Source: an uncultured Acidobacteriaceae bacterium (GTDB lineage Bacteria; Acidobacteriota; Terriglobia; Terriglobales; Acidobacteriaceae). Taken from it: a stretch of 35,235 nt of DNA. Each line of letters begins with the position of its first letter. Positions within the stretch are counted from its first letter, which is position 1. Below the pieces are notes generated by a model, which worked only from the letters and a program-made list of their open reading frames with translations, did not search any database and had not been told where the DNA came from. The stretch lies in NCBI GenBank assembly GCA_903911925.1, contig CAIWFH010000038.1:1-35235 (forward strand), written 5' to 3'. The translations under genes and the position numbers were made by a program. Positions 32,023 through 35,235 of this stretch are shown piece by piece.

Positions 32023-35235
<3,213 letters not shown>

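Overview
This window looks like a piece of an Acidobacteriota chromosome (class Terriglobia is my best guess). That is inferred from moderately high GC, the mix of housekeeping genes with lineage-style secreted proteins (Big_2 lipoprotein, DUF885 metallopeptidase, tandem VOC protein, carboxypeptidase-regulatory-like protein), and intergenic short palindromes and GGTCAGT-type heptad repeats. No rRNA, tRNA or CRISPR was seen.

Layout. At 1-530 the left edge carries the start of an IS3-family transposase (minus strand). It abuts an AT-richer, 5'-truncated open frame resembling the C-terminus of dual-OB-domain proteins, probably a gene broken by the IS. At 681-2330 is a secreted lipoprotein with Big_2 Ig-like repeats. 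At 2702-4335 are ruvB and a thioredoxin-like protein. On the minus strand follow galU, a DUF885 metallopeptidase flanked by inverted copies of a 40-bp repeat, and mfd. Next come a small exported cytochrome c (+), an M20 peptidase and a methyltransferase (both -), a two-domain VOC protein and gatB (both +). A translationally coupled minus-strand pair encodes a LysW-like zinc ribbon and a secreted carboxypeptidase-regulatory-like protein. After that come a rhomboid-fold protein lacking its catalytic residues and fabD (both +), a small His/Ala-rich protein, a tandem pair of related membrane-anchored unknowns and ddl (all -). The next genes are a Tat-exported putative beta-propeller protein (+) and arginase (-). 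At 24656-31956 there are three consecutive paralogous transmembrane diguanylate cyclases. The window closes with the 3' three quarters of rpoC (-).

The most interesting block is the diguanylate cyclase triplet. Each protein has a signal peptide, a roughly 430-residue periplasmic region that reads as repeated OB-fold-like modules, one membrane helix, a coiled coil, a GAF-like domain and an intact GGDEF domain with an RxxD inhibitory site. I know no named family with this sensor layout. It looks like a duplicated and diverging set of c-di-GMP sensors for related extracytoplasmic ligands.

Second-tier observations are: at least six genes with a TANNNT -10-like box 6-10 nt before the start codon and no Shine-Dalgarno, suggesting frequent leaderless mRNAs; the catalytically dead rhomboid; the orphan LysW-like protein whose acidic tail codons double as a ribosome binding site; and several short repeat families. 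Functions are assigned from recognised motifs only; no database search was possible.
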